Source of the DNA: Xenophilus aerolatus
Lineage (GTDB): Bacteria > Pseudomonadota > Gammaproteobacteria > Burkholderiales > Burkholderiaceae_C
DNA length: 64,000 nucleotides
Direction of reading: 5' to 3'
NCBI GenBank assembly: GCA_030418545.1
Contig: QAIB01000010.1
Coordinates: 1 to 64,000, forward strand
In this document: one piece after another, positions 7,870-16,456 of the stretch
Layout of the letters: the number at the start of each line of letters is the position of its first letter
How positions within the stretch are numbered: position 1 is the stretch's first letter
The notes under the pieces: generated by a model
Databases searched by the model: none
What the model was told of the DNA's origin: nothing
What the model saw: only the letters and a program-made list of their open reading frames with translations
Translations under genes and position numbers: made by a program

Positions 7870-8934
7870 ATGGACCGCTACGTCTCCCCCCGCTGGCTGC
7901 CCGGCGGCAACCTGCAGACCATCTGGCCCGCGCTCTGGTCGCGCCGCCACGACGGCCCGCCACCGGTCTACCGCCGCGAGCGCTGGGCCACGCCCGACGG
8001 CGACTTCATCGACGTCGACTTTCAGGATGCCGAGGCACCCGACGCGCCGCTCCTGGTGCTCTTCCACGGCCTTGAGGGCTCCTCGCACAGCCACTACGCC
8101 GAGGCTTTCGCCGCCTTCGCCGCGGCGCACGGCATGGGCTTCGCGGTGCCGCACTTCCGCGGCTGCAGCGGCGAGATCAACCTGGCGCCGCGCGCCTACC
8201 ACTCGGGCGACCATGAGGAGGTGGGCTGGATCCTGCATCGGCTGGCCGAGCGGCAGCGGGTGGGATCGGGGCGGACCGAGCGCAGCGCCGGGCCGCCCCA
8301 AGCAAGCGAGCGCCCCCTCGGGGGGCAGCGAGGACACGAAGTGCCGAGCGTGGGGGCTCGGATGCTTGCTGCCGGCGTCTCGCTGGGCGGCAATGCACTG
8401 CTGCGCTGGGCCGAGGAGGCAGGCGACTCGGCGGCCCGCGTGGTGAAGGCCGTCGCCTCGGTCAGCGCGCCGCTGGACCTGGCGGCCGGGGGCGCGGCGA
8501 TCGGGCGCGGCTTCAATCGCCTCGTCTACACGCGCATGTTCCTGTCGACCATGAAGCCCAAGGCGCTGGCCAAGCTGGCGCAGCACCCGGGGCTGTTCGA
8601 CGCCGAGCGGCTGCGCGCCGCGCGCGACCTGTACGCCTTCGACGACGTCTTCACCGCGCCGCTGCACGGCTTTCGCAACACCGAGGACTACTGGGCGCGC
8701 GCGTCGGCCAAGCCGCACCTGCGCGCCATCCGCGTGCCGGCGCTGGTGGTCAATGCGCGCAACGACCCCTTCGTGCCCGGCAGCAGCCTGCCCGGCCCGC
8801 ACGAGGTCGGCCCGCATGTGACGCTGTGGCAGCCGCTGCACGGCGGGCACGTGGGCTTTCCTTGGGGGCGGCCGCCCGGCCACGTGCGCACCATGCCGGA
8901 GGCCGTGGGCGGCTGGCTGCGCGCGCACCTGTAG
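7870..8934 (+). CDS. YheT-family alpha/beta hydrolase carrying an in-frame repeat insertion
   Basis: 354 residues. Opens with the family signature SPRWLPGGNLQTIWPAL; it has the oxyanion motif FHGLEGSSHSHYAE, the segment VPHFRGCSGE, a nucleophile elbow GVSLGGN with Ser171, an acid loop near NARNDPFVPG, and a catalytic His in HGGHVGFP. Family members are carboxyl-esterase-like enzymes with unsettled substrates. Residues ~131-163, just before the nucleophile strand, are a low-complexity Gly/Pro/Arg stretch encoded by a dispersed DNA repeat and should be an extra loop on the protein surface. Whether the enzyme still works is unknown, but the frame and all catalytic motifs are intact. Confidence 0.9.
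   Translation: MDRYVSPRWLPGGNLQTIWPALWSRRHDGPPPVYRRERWATPDGDFIDVDFQDAEAPDAPLLVLFHGLEGSSHSHYAEAFAAFAAAHGMGFAVPHFRGCSGEINLAPRAYHSGDHEEVGWILHRLAERQRVGSGRTERSAGPPQASERPLGGQRGHEVPSVGARMLAAGVSLGGNALLRWAEEAGDSAARVVKAVASVSAPLDLAAGGAAIGRGFNRLVYTRMFLSTMKPKALAKLAQHPGLFDAERLRAARDLYAFDDVFTAPLHGFRNTEDYWARASAKPHLRAIRVPALVVNARNDPFVPGSSLPGPHEVGPHVTLWQPLHGGHVGFPWGRPPGHVRTMPEAVGGWLRAHL
8262..8360. repeat. GC-rich dispersed repeat inserted in frame in the hydrolase gene
   Basis: The stretch has the form of an intergenic repeat (ccgccccaagcaagcgagcg, ccccctcggggggcagcgag, acgaagtgccgagcgtgggg) that I recognise as common between genes in Comamonadaceae. About 33 codons are added without a stop or frameshift. Confidence 0.65.
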
Positions 8935-8984
8935 GCGCACCCTCCGACAGCCGGCACCGGAGCCCGCGGCGCACAATCCCGGCC

Positions 8985-9512
8985 ATGGACGACATCGTCA
9001 GACAGGCGCTGGCCAAGTGGCCGAACGTGCCCCATTGCTACGGCTGGCTGGGCCTGGACGCGCGCGGCAACTGGTACATGCGCGACGACCGCACCCAGGC
9101 GGCCGGCCCTTTCCCCGCGGCGAAGGGTTCGCTGCTGCGGCACGACAAGCTCATCGAGTTCATCCATCGCAACTACGAGCACGACGAGGCGGGGCAGTGG
9201 TTCTTCCAGAACGGGCCGCAGCGCGTGTACGTGGAGCTGGAGCTGACGCCGCTGGTCTGGCGCGTGGCGGACGACTTCCGCGTCAGCGCCCACACCGGCG
9301 TCGACGTCAAGCCCACCGCCTGCCTGCTCGACGAGGAGGGGCGGCTGTACCTGGCCTCGCAACTCGGCCTGGGGCTGGTGCACACGCAGGACGTCGGCAT
9401 CGCGGCCGAGGCCATCGAGCAGGGCCGCTGGACGCCGGAGACGGTGCAGGCCGCCAGCCTGCCGGCGCGCTACGGCTACGTCCCCAGCCCTCAGTTGCTA
9501 TCGAAAAGATAG
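8985..9512 (+). CDS. Conserved uncharacterised protein (possibly DUF2946 type)
   Basis: 175 residues, soluble, no signal peptide. It begins MDDIVRQALAKWPNVPHCYG and contains GLDARGNWYMRDD and QWFFQNGPQRVYVELELTPL. I recall similar proteins next to YheT hydrolases in Burkholderiales, sometimes labelled DUF2946, but I am not certain of the label and know no function. The last codons (PQLLSKR then TAG) lie inside a dispersed hairpin repeat, which supplies the stop codon. Start ATG 8985 is 50 bp after the hydrolase stop. Confidence 0.75.
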   Translation: MDDIVRQALAKWPNVPHCYGWLGLDARGNWYMRDDRTQAAGPFPAAKGSLLRHDKLIEFIHRNYEHDEAGQWFFQNGPQRVYVELELTPLVWRVADDFRVSAHTGVDVKPTACLLDEEGRLYLASQLGLGLVHTQDVGIAAEAIEQGRWTPETVQAASLPARYGYVPSPQLLSKR

Positions 9513-9560
9513 CTGCTCGCGCAGGCAGGCTGGGTGCTGGAGCCCGATTCGGCTTGAATA
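9496..9560 (+). repeat. Dispersed hairpin repeat supplying a stop codon (copy c)
   Basis: gctatcgaaaagatagc followed by tgctcgcgcaggcaggc and the tail gattcggcttgaa, which recurs near 62188. The TAG in the hairpin right arm ends the reading frame of the upstream gene. Confidence 0.7.
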
Positions 9561-9570
9561 TCGAGCCATG

Positions 9571-9600
9571 AAAAAAGCCGGCCCGAAGGCCGGCTTTTTG
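9571..9600. terminator. Bidirectional terminator between convergent genes
   Basis: A 7-bp GC stem gccggcc / ggccggc with tetraloop cgaa, flanked by A-run and T-run so that it reads as a rho-independent terminator in both directions. It separates the plus-strand gene ending at 9512 from the minus-strand cytochrome gene ending at 9616. Confidence 0.9.
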
Positions 9601-9615
9601 TTGGTGCAGGTCGCC

Positions 9616-10275
9616 TTACTTGGCAGCGCTGGCCGCCGGGGCCGCCGGCGCGGCGGCGGCTGCGTCCGATGCGCCGGCCGCGGGTGCCGCTGCAGCTGCG
9701 CCGTCAGCAGGCGCCGCGCCCGCCGGGGCGGGGCGCTGGGGCTCGGGGAACTTGGCGCCGCCCGCGTTGGCCATGTAGACCACGGCACGGCCGATCTCGG
9801 CGTCCTCGAAGTCGCCACCGCCCTGCGGCGGCATGGCGCCCTTGCCCTTGAGGGCGTGTTCGAGCAGCGTGGCGTAGCCCTGGCCGATGCGCGGGCCCCA
9901 GGCCGCGGCGTCGCCGTAGTGCGGAGCGCCCGGGATGCCGGGGGCGCCGTGGCAGGCGGCGCACTGCGCCTTGAAGACGGCTTCGCCGGCCGCGAGGGGG
10001 CGGTTGGCGTCGCGGATCTCGATGGCACCGACCTTCTTGATGCGGTCGGCCACTTCGCGATCGCGCGCCTCCTGCGACACGCCGTACAGCGACATGTTGT
10101 CGCCCTGGGCCGCGCCGGAGGGCTTGGTGCCCGACACCACGTACGAAACGAGGCCCACGATGATGAGGATCGGAACGATGAAACTGAAGAACACCGCCAG
10201 CAGCAGCTGCTTGGGGTTCTTGATCGGACCGGTGTGGGCGTCTTCCGTTGCGTGGTATTGCGCGCTGTCGCTCAT
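9616..10275 (-). CDS. Membrane-anchored c-type cytochrome (c5 type)
   Basis: 219 residues. One N-terminal transmembrane helix (LLLAVFFSFIVPILIIVGLV, ~24-43) anchors a periplasmic cytochrome domain with the haem-binding motif CAACH and a likely axial Met in GKGAMPPQGG. The last ~45 residues are Ala/Pro-rich and probably a flexible tail. It should be a small electron carrier of the respiratory chain; partner oxidase genes are not in the window. It lies 100 bp beyond the RND outer-membrane gene on the same strand but is unrelated in role. Confidence 0.9.
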   Translation of the reverse strand: MSDSAQYHATEDAHTGPIKNPKQLLLAVFFSFIVPILIIVGLVSYVVSGTKPSGAAQGDNMSLYGVSQEARDREVADRIKKVGAIEIRDANRPLAAGEAVFKAQCAACHGAPGIPGAPHYGDAAAWGPRIGQGYATLLEHALKGKGAMPPQGGGDFEDAEIGRAVVYMANAGGAKFPEPQRPAPAGAAPADGAAAAAPAAGASDAAAAAPAAPAASAAK

Positions 10276-10374
10276 GGCGTCCTCGTTATCGGGGGGCTTT
10301 TTCGGATCAACCGCGGATTATAGGGAGGGGGGCCCGCGGCCCCTGTCCGGTACGTTGCGGGGACCCGCCGGCCT

Positions 10375-11823
10375 TCAGGCCGGCGCCTGGACCGGCGCGC
10401 GCTCGGTCCAGCCGCCGCCCAGCGTGCGGTACAGCGTCACGCGGTTCTGCAGTTCGAGCAGCTGCGCCTGCACCGCCGACTGCTGCGCCGAGAACAGCGA
10501 GCGCTGCGCATCGAGCAGGTCCAGCGAGCTGGCCACGCCGTTGCGGTAGCGCAGGTCCGACAGCCGGAAGCGCACGCTCTCGGCCTCGGCCGTGGCGCGC
10601 AGCGCACGTGCCTGCTCGGTCAGCGTCTCGCGGCCGGCCAGGGCGTCGGCCACCTCGCGGAAGGCGCTCTGGATCGACTTCTCGTACTGCGCCACCGCGA
10701 TCTCGCGGCCGGCACGCGCCGAGTCCAGGTTGGCCTGGTTGCGGCCGGCGTCGAAGATCGGCAGCGTGATCGACGGTGCGAAGGCCCAGGCCTTGGTGCC
10801 GGCGCTGAACAGGTCCGAGAACTCGCGGCTCTGCGTGCCGATGGAGGTGGTGAGTGCCACGCGCGGGAAGAAGGCCGCGCGTGCCGCACCGATGTTGGCG
10901 TTGGCGGCGATGAGCTGCTGCTCCGCGGCGCGGATGTCGGGCCGCTCGGTCAGCAGGTCGGAGGGCAGGCCGGCCGGCACGTCGGGCATCGGCTTGACGG
11001 CCGCCAGGCCGCCGTCGATGCCCGCAAGCGCCGACGCCGGAACCGGCGCGCCCAGCAGCAGGGCCAGCGCGTTCTCGTCCTGCCGGCGCAGGCGCTGCTG
11101 CTGCGCGTAGGTGGCGCGTGCACTCTCGGCCAGCGAGTTGGCGAGCTGGAAGTCCAGCTCGGAAGACACGCCGTTGTCGAAGCGCAACTTGGTCAGCTTG
11201 AGCGTGTCCTCGCGCGTGGCCAGCGTCTGGCGCGTGATGGCGAGCAGCTCCTCGTCGGCGATCAGCGTGAGCCAGCCGTTCGCGACGTTGGCGATCAGGC
11301 TGATCTGCGCCGACTTGCGGGCTTCCTCGGTGGCCAGGTACTGGGCGAGCGCCTGGTCGCGCAGGCTGCGCACGCGGCCGAAGAAATCGATCTCCCAGGC
11401 CGAGACGCCCAGGTTGACCGAGAAGCTCTGCGACACGCTGGGCGCGTCCGAGTTGTAGGCCTGCGCAGGGTTGGGGCTCGAGCGCGAACCCGAAGCCGAC
11501 AAGCCCACGGCCGGGAAGAGGGCGGCGCGCTGGATGCCGAACTGCGCGCGCGCCTGCTCGATGTTCTGCACCGTCACCCGCAGGTCGCGGTTGTTGGCCA
11601 GCGCCGTCTCGATCAGGCCCGCCAGCCGCGGGTCGGTGAAGAAGTCCTGCCAAGGCAGCGCGGCCGCCGCCGGCCCGGGCGGCTGGGCCGGGTCGCCCGG
11701 GAAGGTGGTGGGCACCGGCGCCGCGGGCCGTTCGTAGGTCGGGATCAGCGAGCAGCCGGCGGCCAGCAGGGCCGCGGCCAGCGCCACGGGGATCAATCGC
11801 ATGGTGTTTCGTCGCTCAGTCAT
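10375..11823 (-). CDS. RND efflux outer-membrane channel lipoprotein (OprM/NodT family)
   Basis: 482 residues with lipobox ALLAAGC near the N-terminus, then the duplicated TolC-like helical and beta-barrel pattern (TDPRLAGLIETALANNRDLR near the start of the first repeat; IPSERPDIRAAEQQL-like LTERPDIRAAEQQLIAANAN between repeats). It forms the outer-membrane duct of the tripartite pump encoded upstream. The start at 11823 overlaps the end of the pump gene by 8 bp and has AGGAAG upstream; an alternative ATG at 11802 would leave a shorter but sufficient lipoprotein signal. Third gene of the efflux operon. Confidence 0.93.
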   Translation of the reverse strand: MTERRNTMRLIPVALAAALLAAGCSLIPTYERPAAPVPTTFPGDPAQPPGPAAAALPWQDFFTDPRLAGLIETALANNRDLRVTVQNIEQARAQFGIQRAALFPAVGLSASGSRSSPNPAQAYNSDAPSVSQSFSVNLGVSAWEIDFFGRVRSLRDQALAQYLATEEARKSAQISLIANVANGWLTLIADEELLAITRQTLATREDTLKLTKLRFDNGVSSELDFQLANSLAESARATYAQQQRLRRQDENALALLLGAPVPASALAGIDGGLAAVKPMPDVPAGLPSDLLTERPDIRAAEQQLIAANANIGAARAAFFPRVALTTSIGTQSREFSDLFSAGTKAWAFAPSITLPIFDAGRNQANLDSARAGREIAVAQYEKSIQSAFREVADALAGRETLTEQARALRATAEAESVRFRLSDLRYRNGVASSLDLLDAQRSLFSAQQSAVQAQLLELQNRVTLYRTLGGGWTERAPVQAPA

Positions 11824-14800
11824 GGCGGGGTTCTTCCTGGATGCCGGCGGATTCCGCGTGCTTCTTGTTCAGTTCCTGCTGGCGCTTGCTGCCCTTGAAC
11901 AGGCTGCGCACCACCACGAAGAACACCGGCACGAAGAACACGGCCAGCGCCGTGCCCGTGATCATGCCGCCGATCACGCCGGTGCCGATGGCGCGCTGGC
12001 TGGCCGAGCCGGCGCCCGAGGCGATCGCCAGCGGCACCACGCCCAGGCCGAAGGCCAGCGAGGTCATGACGATCGGGCGGAAGCGCAGGTGGGCCGCGGT
12101 GAGCGCGGCTTCGATCACGCCCTTGCCCTGCGCCTGCAGGTCCTTCGCGAACTCGATGATCAGGATGGCGTTCTTCGCCGACAGGCCGATGATGGTGATC
12201 AGGCCGACCTGGAAGTACACGTCGTTCGAGTAGGCGCGCAGCATCGTCGCGAGCAGCACGCCCAGCACGCCCAGCGGCACCACCAGGATGACCGACACCG
12301 GGATCGACCAGCTCTCGTACAGCGCGGCCAGGCAGAGGAACACCGCCAGGATCGCGAAGCCGTACAGGATGATGGCCTGCGAACCCGCGAGCTTTTCCTC
12401 GCGCGAGGTGCCGGTCCATTCGAAGCCGAAGCCTTGCGGCAGCTGCGCGGCCAGCTTTTCCATCTCGGCCAGCGCGGCGCCCGAGCTGTGGCCCGGTGCC
12501 GGCTCGCCGCTGATGCGCATCGCCGGATAGCCGTTGTAGCGCACGGTCTGCTGCGCGCCCTTGACCCACTTGGTGGAACCGAAGGCCGACAGCGGCACCG
12601 GCTGGCCCTGGCTGTTGGTCGCGTTGATGCGCAGCAGGTCCTCGGGCTGCATGCGGCCGGGCGCGTCGGCCTGCACCACCACCCGCTGCATGCGGCCGCG
12701 GCTCGGGAAGTCGTTCACATAGCTGGAGCCGAGCGCCGTCGACAGCGCGCTGTTGATGGCGTCGAAGCCCACGCCCAGCGCCTGCGCCTTCTCGCGGTCG
12801 ATCTCGATCTGCAGCTGCGGCGCGTCTTCCAGGCCGTCGGGGCGGATGCCGGTCAGCACCGGGCTCTTCATCGCCATCCCCAGCAACTGGTTGCGTGCGT
12901 TGACCAGCGCCTCGTGACCCGCGCCGCTGCGGTCCTGCAGGCGGAACGAGAAGCCGCTGCCGGTGCCCAGTTCGGGAATCGGCGGTGGGCTCAGGGGGTA
13001 GATGAAGGCATCACGCACCTGCGACAGGGCGCCGAAGGCACGGCCGGCGAGGGCCGCGGCGGAGTGCTGCTCGCCCTCGCGCTCATGCCAGTCCTTCAGC
13101 GTCACGAAGGCGATGCCGGCGTTCTGGCCCTGGCCCGAGAAGGAGAAGCCCAGCACGCCGACGATGCTTTCCACCTCGGGCTGCTTGAGCATGAACTTCT
13201 CGACCTGCTCCATCGCCGACAGCGTGCGCTCCTGCGTCGCACCGGGGGGCAATTGCACGTTGACCAGGATGTTGCCCTGGTCCTCCTGCGGCAGGAAGGC
13301 CGTGGGGATGCGCGTGTAGACCAGCGCCACCGCCGCGATGATCGCGACGTACACGATCATGTAGCGGCCGGCGCGGCGCAGCAGCCGCGAGACCCAGCCC
13401 TCGTAACCCTTCGCGGTGCGCGAGAAGCTGCGGTTGAACCAGCCGAAGAAGCCGCGCTTCTCGTGGTGATGGCCGGCCTCGACAGGCTTGAGCAGCGTCG
13501 CGCACAGCGCCGGCGTGAGCGACAGCGCCATGAAGGCCGAGAAGCCGATCGACGCCACCATCACCACCGAGAACTGGCGGTAGATGTTGCCGGTGGAGCC
13601 GGAGAAGAAGGCCAGCGGCACGAACACCGAGATCAGCACCACCGTCACGCCGATGATGGCGCCCGAGATCTGCTGCATCGCCTTGCGCGCCGCCTGCAAG
13701 GGCGGCAGGCCTTCCTCGCTCATGATGCGCTCGACGTTCTCGACCACCACGATGGCGTCGTCCACCACGATGCCGATCACGAGCACCATGCCGAACATGG
13801 TGAGCACGTTGATCGAGAAGCCCAGGGCGGCGAGGACGCCGAAGGTGCCCAGCAGGGCGATCGGCACCACGATGGTCGGGATGATCGTGTAGCGCCAGTT
13901 CTGCAGGAACAGGAACATCACGATGAACACCAGCGCCACGGCCTCGAACAGGGTCTTGACCACTTCGGTGATCGAGATCTGCACGAAGCGCGAGCTGTCG
14001 TAGGGGATGGAGTACTTCACGCCCTGCGGGAAGTACTTCTTCAGCTCGTCCATCTTCTCGCGCACCAGGCGCGCCGACTCGAGCGCGTTGCCCGTCGGCG
14101 CGAGCTGAACGCCCAGGCCCACGGCCGGGCTGCCGTTCAGGCGCGCCGAGGTCGCGTAGCTCTGGCCGCCGAGCTCGATGCGTGCCACGTCCTTCAGGCG
14201 CACGGAAGAGCCGTCGGTGTTGGTGCGCAGCGAGATGTTGCCGAACTGCTCGACGCTGGAGAGCTGTCCGCGCACCACCACCGTGGCGGCGATGCTCTGG
14301 CCGGTGATGTTCGGCAGGTCGCCGATGGTGCCCGAGGCTACCTGCGCGTTCTGCGCGCGGATGGCCGCCGTGACGTCCGAAGGCGAGAGGTTGTAGCCGC
14401 GCAGCTTGTCCGGGTCGATCCACACGCGCATCGCGCTTTCGCTGCCGAACAGCTGCACCTGGCCGATGCCCTTGACGCGCTGCAGGTCGGGCTGGATGTA
14501 GCGGGCCGCGTAGTCGCCCAGCTCCACCGGCGTGTAGGCCGGATTGTCGGAGGCGAGCATCGCGAACATCAGGAAGTTGCTGCGCGACTTGTCCACGCGC
14601 ACGCCCTGCTGCGTCACTGCCGAGGGCAGGCGCGGCGTGGCGCGCGACAGGCGGTTCTGCACGTCCACCTGCGCCAGGTCGTCGTTGGTGCCGGTCTCGA
14701 AGCTGATGGTCAGCGTGCCGGTGCCGTCGGCCTGTGCGACCGACTCCATGTAGATCAGGCCCGGCGAGCCGTTCATCTCGCGCTCGATGACGGCCAGCAC

Positions 14801-14980
14801 GCTGTCTTCCAGCGTCTGGGCCGAGGCGCCCGGGTAGGCCACGTTCACCACGATGGTGGGCGGCGCGACGGGCGGGTACTGCGCGATCGGCAGCTGCGTG
14901 ATCGACACCGCGCCCATCACGATGATGAACAGGGCGATCACCCAGGCGAAGATCGGTCTTTCGATGAAGAACTTGGCCAT
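11816..14980 (-). CDS. RND multidrug efflux permease (AcrB/MexB, HAE1 family)
   Basis: 1054 residues, the usual length. It is an inner-membrane proton/drug antiporter with 12 transmembrane helices and two large periplasmic loops. The proton-relay Asp pair is visible in GIVVDDAIVVVENVER (TM4) and the matching Lys in LSAKNAILIIEFAKDL (TM10). The N-terminus MAKFFIERPIFAWVIALFII is typical. Encoded 15 bp after the adaptor gene and overlapping the outer-membrane gene, it forms a complete tripartite pump operon. Substrates cannot be read from sequence; AcrB-type members usually export hydrophobic drugs, solvents and detergents. Confidence 0.97.
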   Translation of the reverse strand: MAKFFIERPIFAWVIALFIIVMGAVSITQLPIAQYPPVAPPTIVVNVAYPGASAQTLEDSVLAVIEREMNGSPGLIYMESVAQADGTGTLTISFETGTNDDLAQVDVQNRLSRATPRLPSAVTQQGVRVDKSRSNFLMFAMLASDNPAYTPVELGDYAARYIQPDLQRVKGIGQVQLFGSESAMRVWIDPDKLRGYNLSPSDVTAAIRAQNAQVASGTIGDLPNITGQSIAATVVVRGQLSSVEQFGNISLRTNTDGSSVRLKDVARIELGGQSYATSARLNGSPAVGLGVQLAPTGNALESARLVREKMDELKKYFPQGVKYSIPYDSSRFVQISITEVVKTLFEAVALVFIVMFLFLQNWRYTIIPTIVVPIALLGTFGVLAALGFSINVLTMFGMVLVIGIVVDDAIVVVENVERIMSEEGLPPLQAARKAMQQISGAIIGVTVVLISVFVPLAFFSGSTGNIYRQFSVVMVASIGFSAFMALSLTPALCATLLKPVEAGHHHEKRGFFGWFNRSFSRTAKGYEGWVSRLLRRAGRYMIVYVAIIAAVALVYTRIPTAFLPQEDQGNILVNVQLPPGATQERTLSAMEQVEKFMLKQPEVESIVGVLGFSFSGQGQNAGIAFVTLKDWHEREGEQHSAAALAGRAFGALSQVRDAFIYPLSPPPIPELGTGSGFSFRLQDRSGAGHEALVNARNQLLGMAMKSPVLTGIRPDGLEDAPQLQIEIDREKAQALGVGFDAINSALSTALGSSYVNDFPSRGRMQRVVVQADAPGRMQPEDLLRINATNSQGQPVPLSAFGSTKWVKGAQQTVRYNGYPAMRISGEPAPGHSSGAALAEMEKLAAQLPQGFGFEWTGTSREEKLAGSQAIILYGFAILAVFLCLAALYESWSIPVSVILVVPLGVLGVLLATMLRAYSNDVYFQVGLITIIGLSAKNAILIIEFAKDLQAQGKGVIEAALTAAHLRFRPIVMTSLAFGLGVVPLAIASGAGSASQRAIGTGVIGGMITGTALAVFFVPVFFVVVRSLFKGSKRQQELNKKHAESAGIQEEPRHD

Positions 14981-14995
14981 ATCTGCTCGCGGTCC

Positions 14996-16288
14996 TTACT
15001 GCTTGGGCGCTTCGGCGGCCGGGGCGGGTGCCGAGGCAGCGGCCGGCGCGCCCGCAGGCGCGGGAGCCGGTGCAGGCGCCGCGCCGGGCGGCGTCCAGGG
15101 CACGGGCTTCACGGGGCTGCCCGGCGGCATCATCTGCAGCTTCTGGAAGCCGTCGACCATGACCTGCTCGCCGGCCTTCAGGCCTTCGGTGACGATCCAG
15201 CGGTTGTTCTGGCCGGCGGTGATCTTCACGTCGCGCTTGCTCACCTTGCCATCGGCACTCACCACCATGAGGCTGTCGCCCTGCTGGGTGCGCGTGACGG
15301 CCTGCTGCGGCACGCTGATCGCGTTGTCGGCCTGCGCCTGCTCGATGCGCACTCGCACGTACAGGCCCGGCAGCAGTTCGCCCTTCGGGTTGGGCACTTC
15401 GGCGCGCAGGGTGACCTGGCCGGTGGTCGGGTCGACCGTGAGGTCGGAGAACAGCAGGCGGCCGGGTTGCGCGTACTCGGTGCCGTCCTCCAGCACGATG
15501 CGCACGCTCGCGCCCTCGCTGCTGCCTGCGCGCTTGAGCTTGCCCTCGGCCATGGCGCGGCGAAGTCGCAGGGCGTCGTTGGCCGACTGCGTGAAGTTGA
15601 CGTAAAGGGTGTCGATCTGCTGGATCACGGCCAGCTCGGTGGCGTCGCCCTGACCCACCAGGGCGCCTTCGGTCACCAGCGCGCGGCCGATGCGGCCCGA
15701 GATGGGCGCGGTCACGGTGGCGTAGCCGAGGTTGATCTTGGCGGTCTGCACGGCGGCACGGCCGGCGGCCACGTCCGCCTCGGCGGCCTTCCAGGAGGCC
15801 ACGGCATTGGCGTACTCCTGCTTGCTCACGGCATTGGCCTCGACCAGGGGCTTGTAGCGGTCGGCGAGGGCCTTGGCCTGCACGGCGTTGGCTTCCGAGC
15901 GGGCCAGGCTGGCCTGCGCGCTCTGCGAAGCCGCCAGCAGCGGGGCCGGGTCGATGCGGAAGAGCGGCTGGCCGGCCTTCACGTCGCTGCCCTCGCGGAA
16001 CAGCCGCTGCTGCAGGATGCCGGCGGCGCGCGCCCGCACCTGCGACACGCGGGTGGCTTCGAGGCGGCCCGGCAGTTCGGTCACCAGGCCCACTTCGCCC
16101 GGCGTCGCGACGATCACCCCGACGGCCGGCGGTGGAGGTGCGCCGCCCCCCGCGCCAGGGGCCCCTGCGCCCGGTGCGGCGTCCTTCTTGCCGCAGGCCA
16201 CCAGGGCCACCACCATCAGCACGGCCGCGGCAACACGCGTGGCGCGAGGCAAGAACGTCGAATCTTGTGAGACATGCAGGTCGGGCAT
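14996..16288 (-). CDS. RND efflux periplasmic adaptor lipoprotein (AcrA/MexA family)
   Basis: 430 residues. A lipoprotein signal (VLMVVALVACGKKD) leads to a Pro/Gly linker, lipoyl and helical-hairpin domains (LEATRVSQVRARAAGILQQR, then YKPLVEANAVSKQEYANAVA, then GYATVTAPISGRIG), a beta-barrel and membrane-proximal domain, and a Pro/Ala-rich tail. It bridges the permease and the outer-membrane duct. ATG 16288 is chosen because AAAGGA lies 6 nt upstream. First gene of the efflux operon, divergent from its TetR regulator across a palindrome-bearing region. Confidence 0.95.
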   Translation of the reverse strand: MPDLHVSQDSTFLPRATRVAAAVLMVVALVACGKKDAAPGAGAPGAGGGAPPPPAVGVIVATPGEVGLVTELPGRLEATRVSQVRARAAGILQQRLFREGSDVKAGQPLFRIDPAPLLAASQSAQASLARSEANAVQAKALADRYKPLVEANAVSKQEYANAVASWKAAEADVAAGRAAVQTAKINLGYATVTAPISGRIGRALVTEGALVGQGDATELAVIQQIDTLYVNFTQSANDALRLRRAMAEGKLKRAGSSEGASVRIVLEDGTEYAQPGRLLFSDLTVDPTTGQVTLRAEVPNPKGELLPGLYVRVRIEQAQADNAISVPQQAVTRTQQGDSLMVVSADGKVSKRDVKITAGQNNRWIVTEGLKAGEQVMVDGFQKLQMMPPGSPVKPVPWTPPGAAPAPAPAPAGAPAAASAPAPAAEAPKQ

Positions 16289-16391
16289 GCGAATCCTTTG
16301 AGAGGCTGAAATCGGGGAAGGCAACGCCAGCGTCTGCGCCGGGCGTGCACAGGCACGGGCGCGTCAGGGGAATTTGCCGAAGCGGCGAGTT

Positions 16392-16415
16392 TACATACAT
16401 TCATGCATGTATATT
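16392..16415. promoter_or_regulatory. Candidate operator between efflux operon and tetR
   Basis: An imperfect 24-bp palindrome in which 9 of 12 half-site positions match; the left arm begins TACATACAT. This resembles the AcrR/TtgR class of operators as I recall them. It sits 104 bp from the adaptor start and 42 bp from the tetR start, where a shared repressor would control both transcripts. A tttaca box at 16390 overlaps it. Confidence 0.6.
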
Positions 16416-16456
16416 CATGACCTCGCGTTTCGTTGTTCGCATCCCCAGGAGACATC

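Noticed and set aside
11801-16270. 1489-codon plus-strand frame opposite the RND operon
   Set aside because: Mirror of the efflux genes in a GC-rich genome; His/Arg/Gln-rich without recognised domains.
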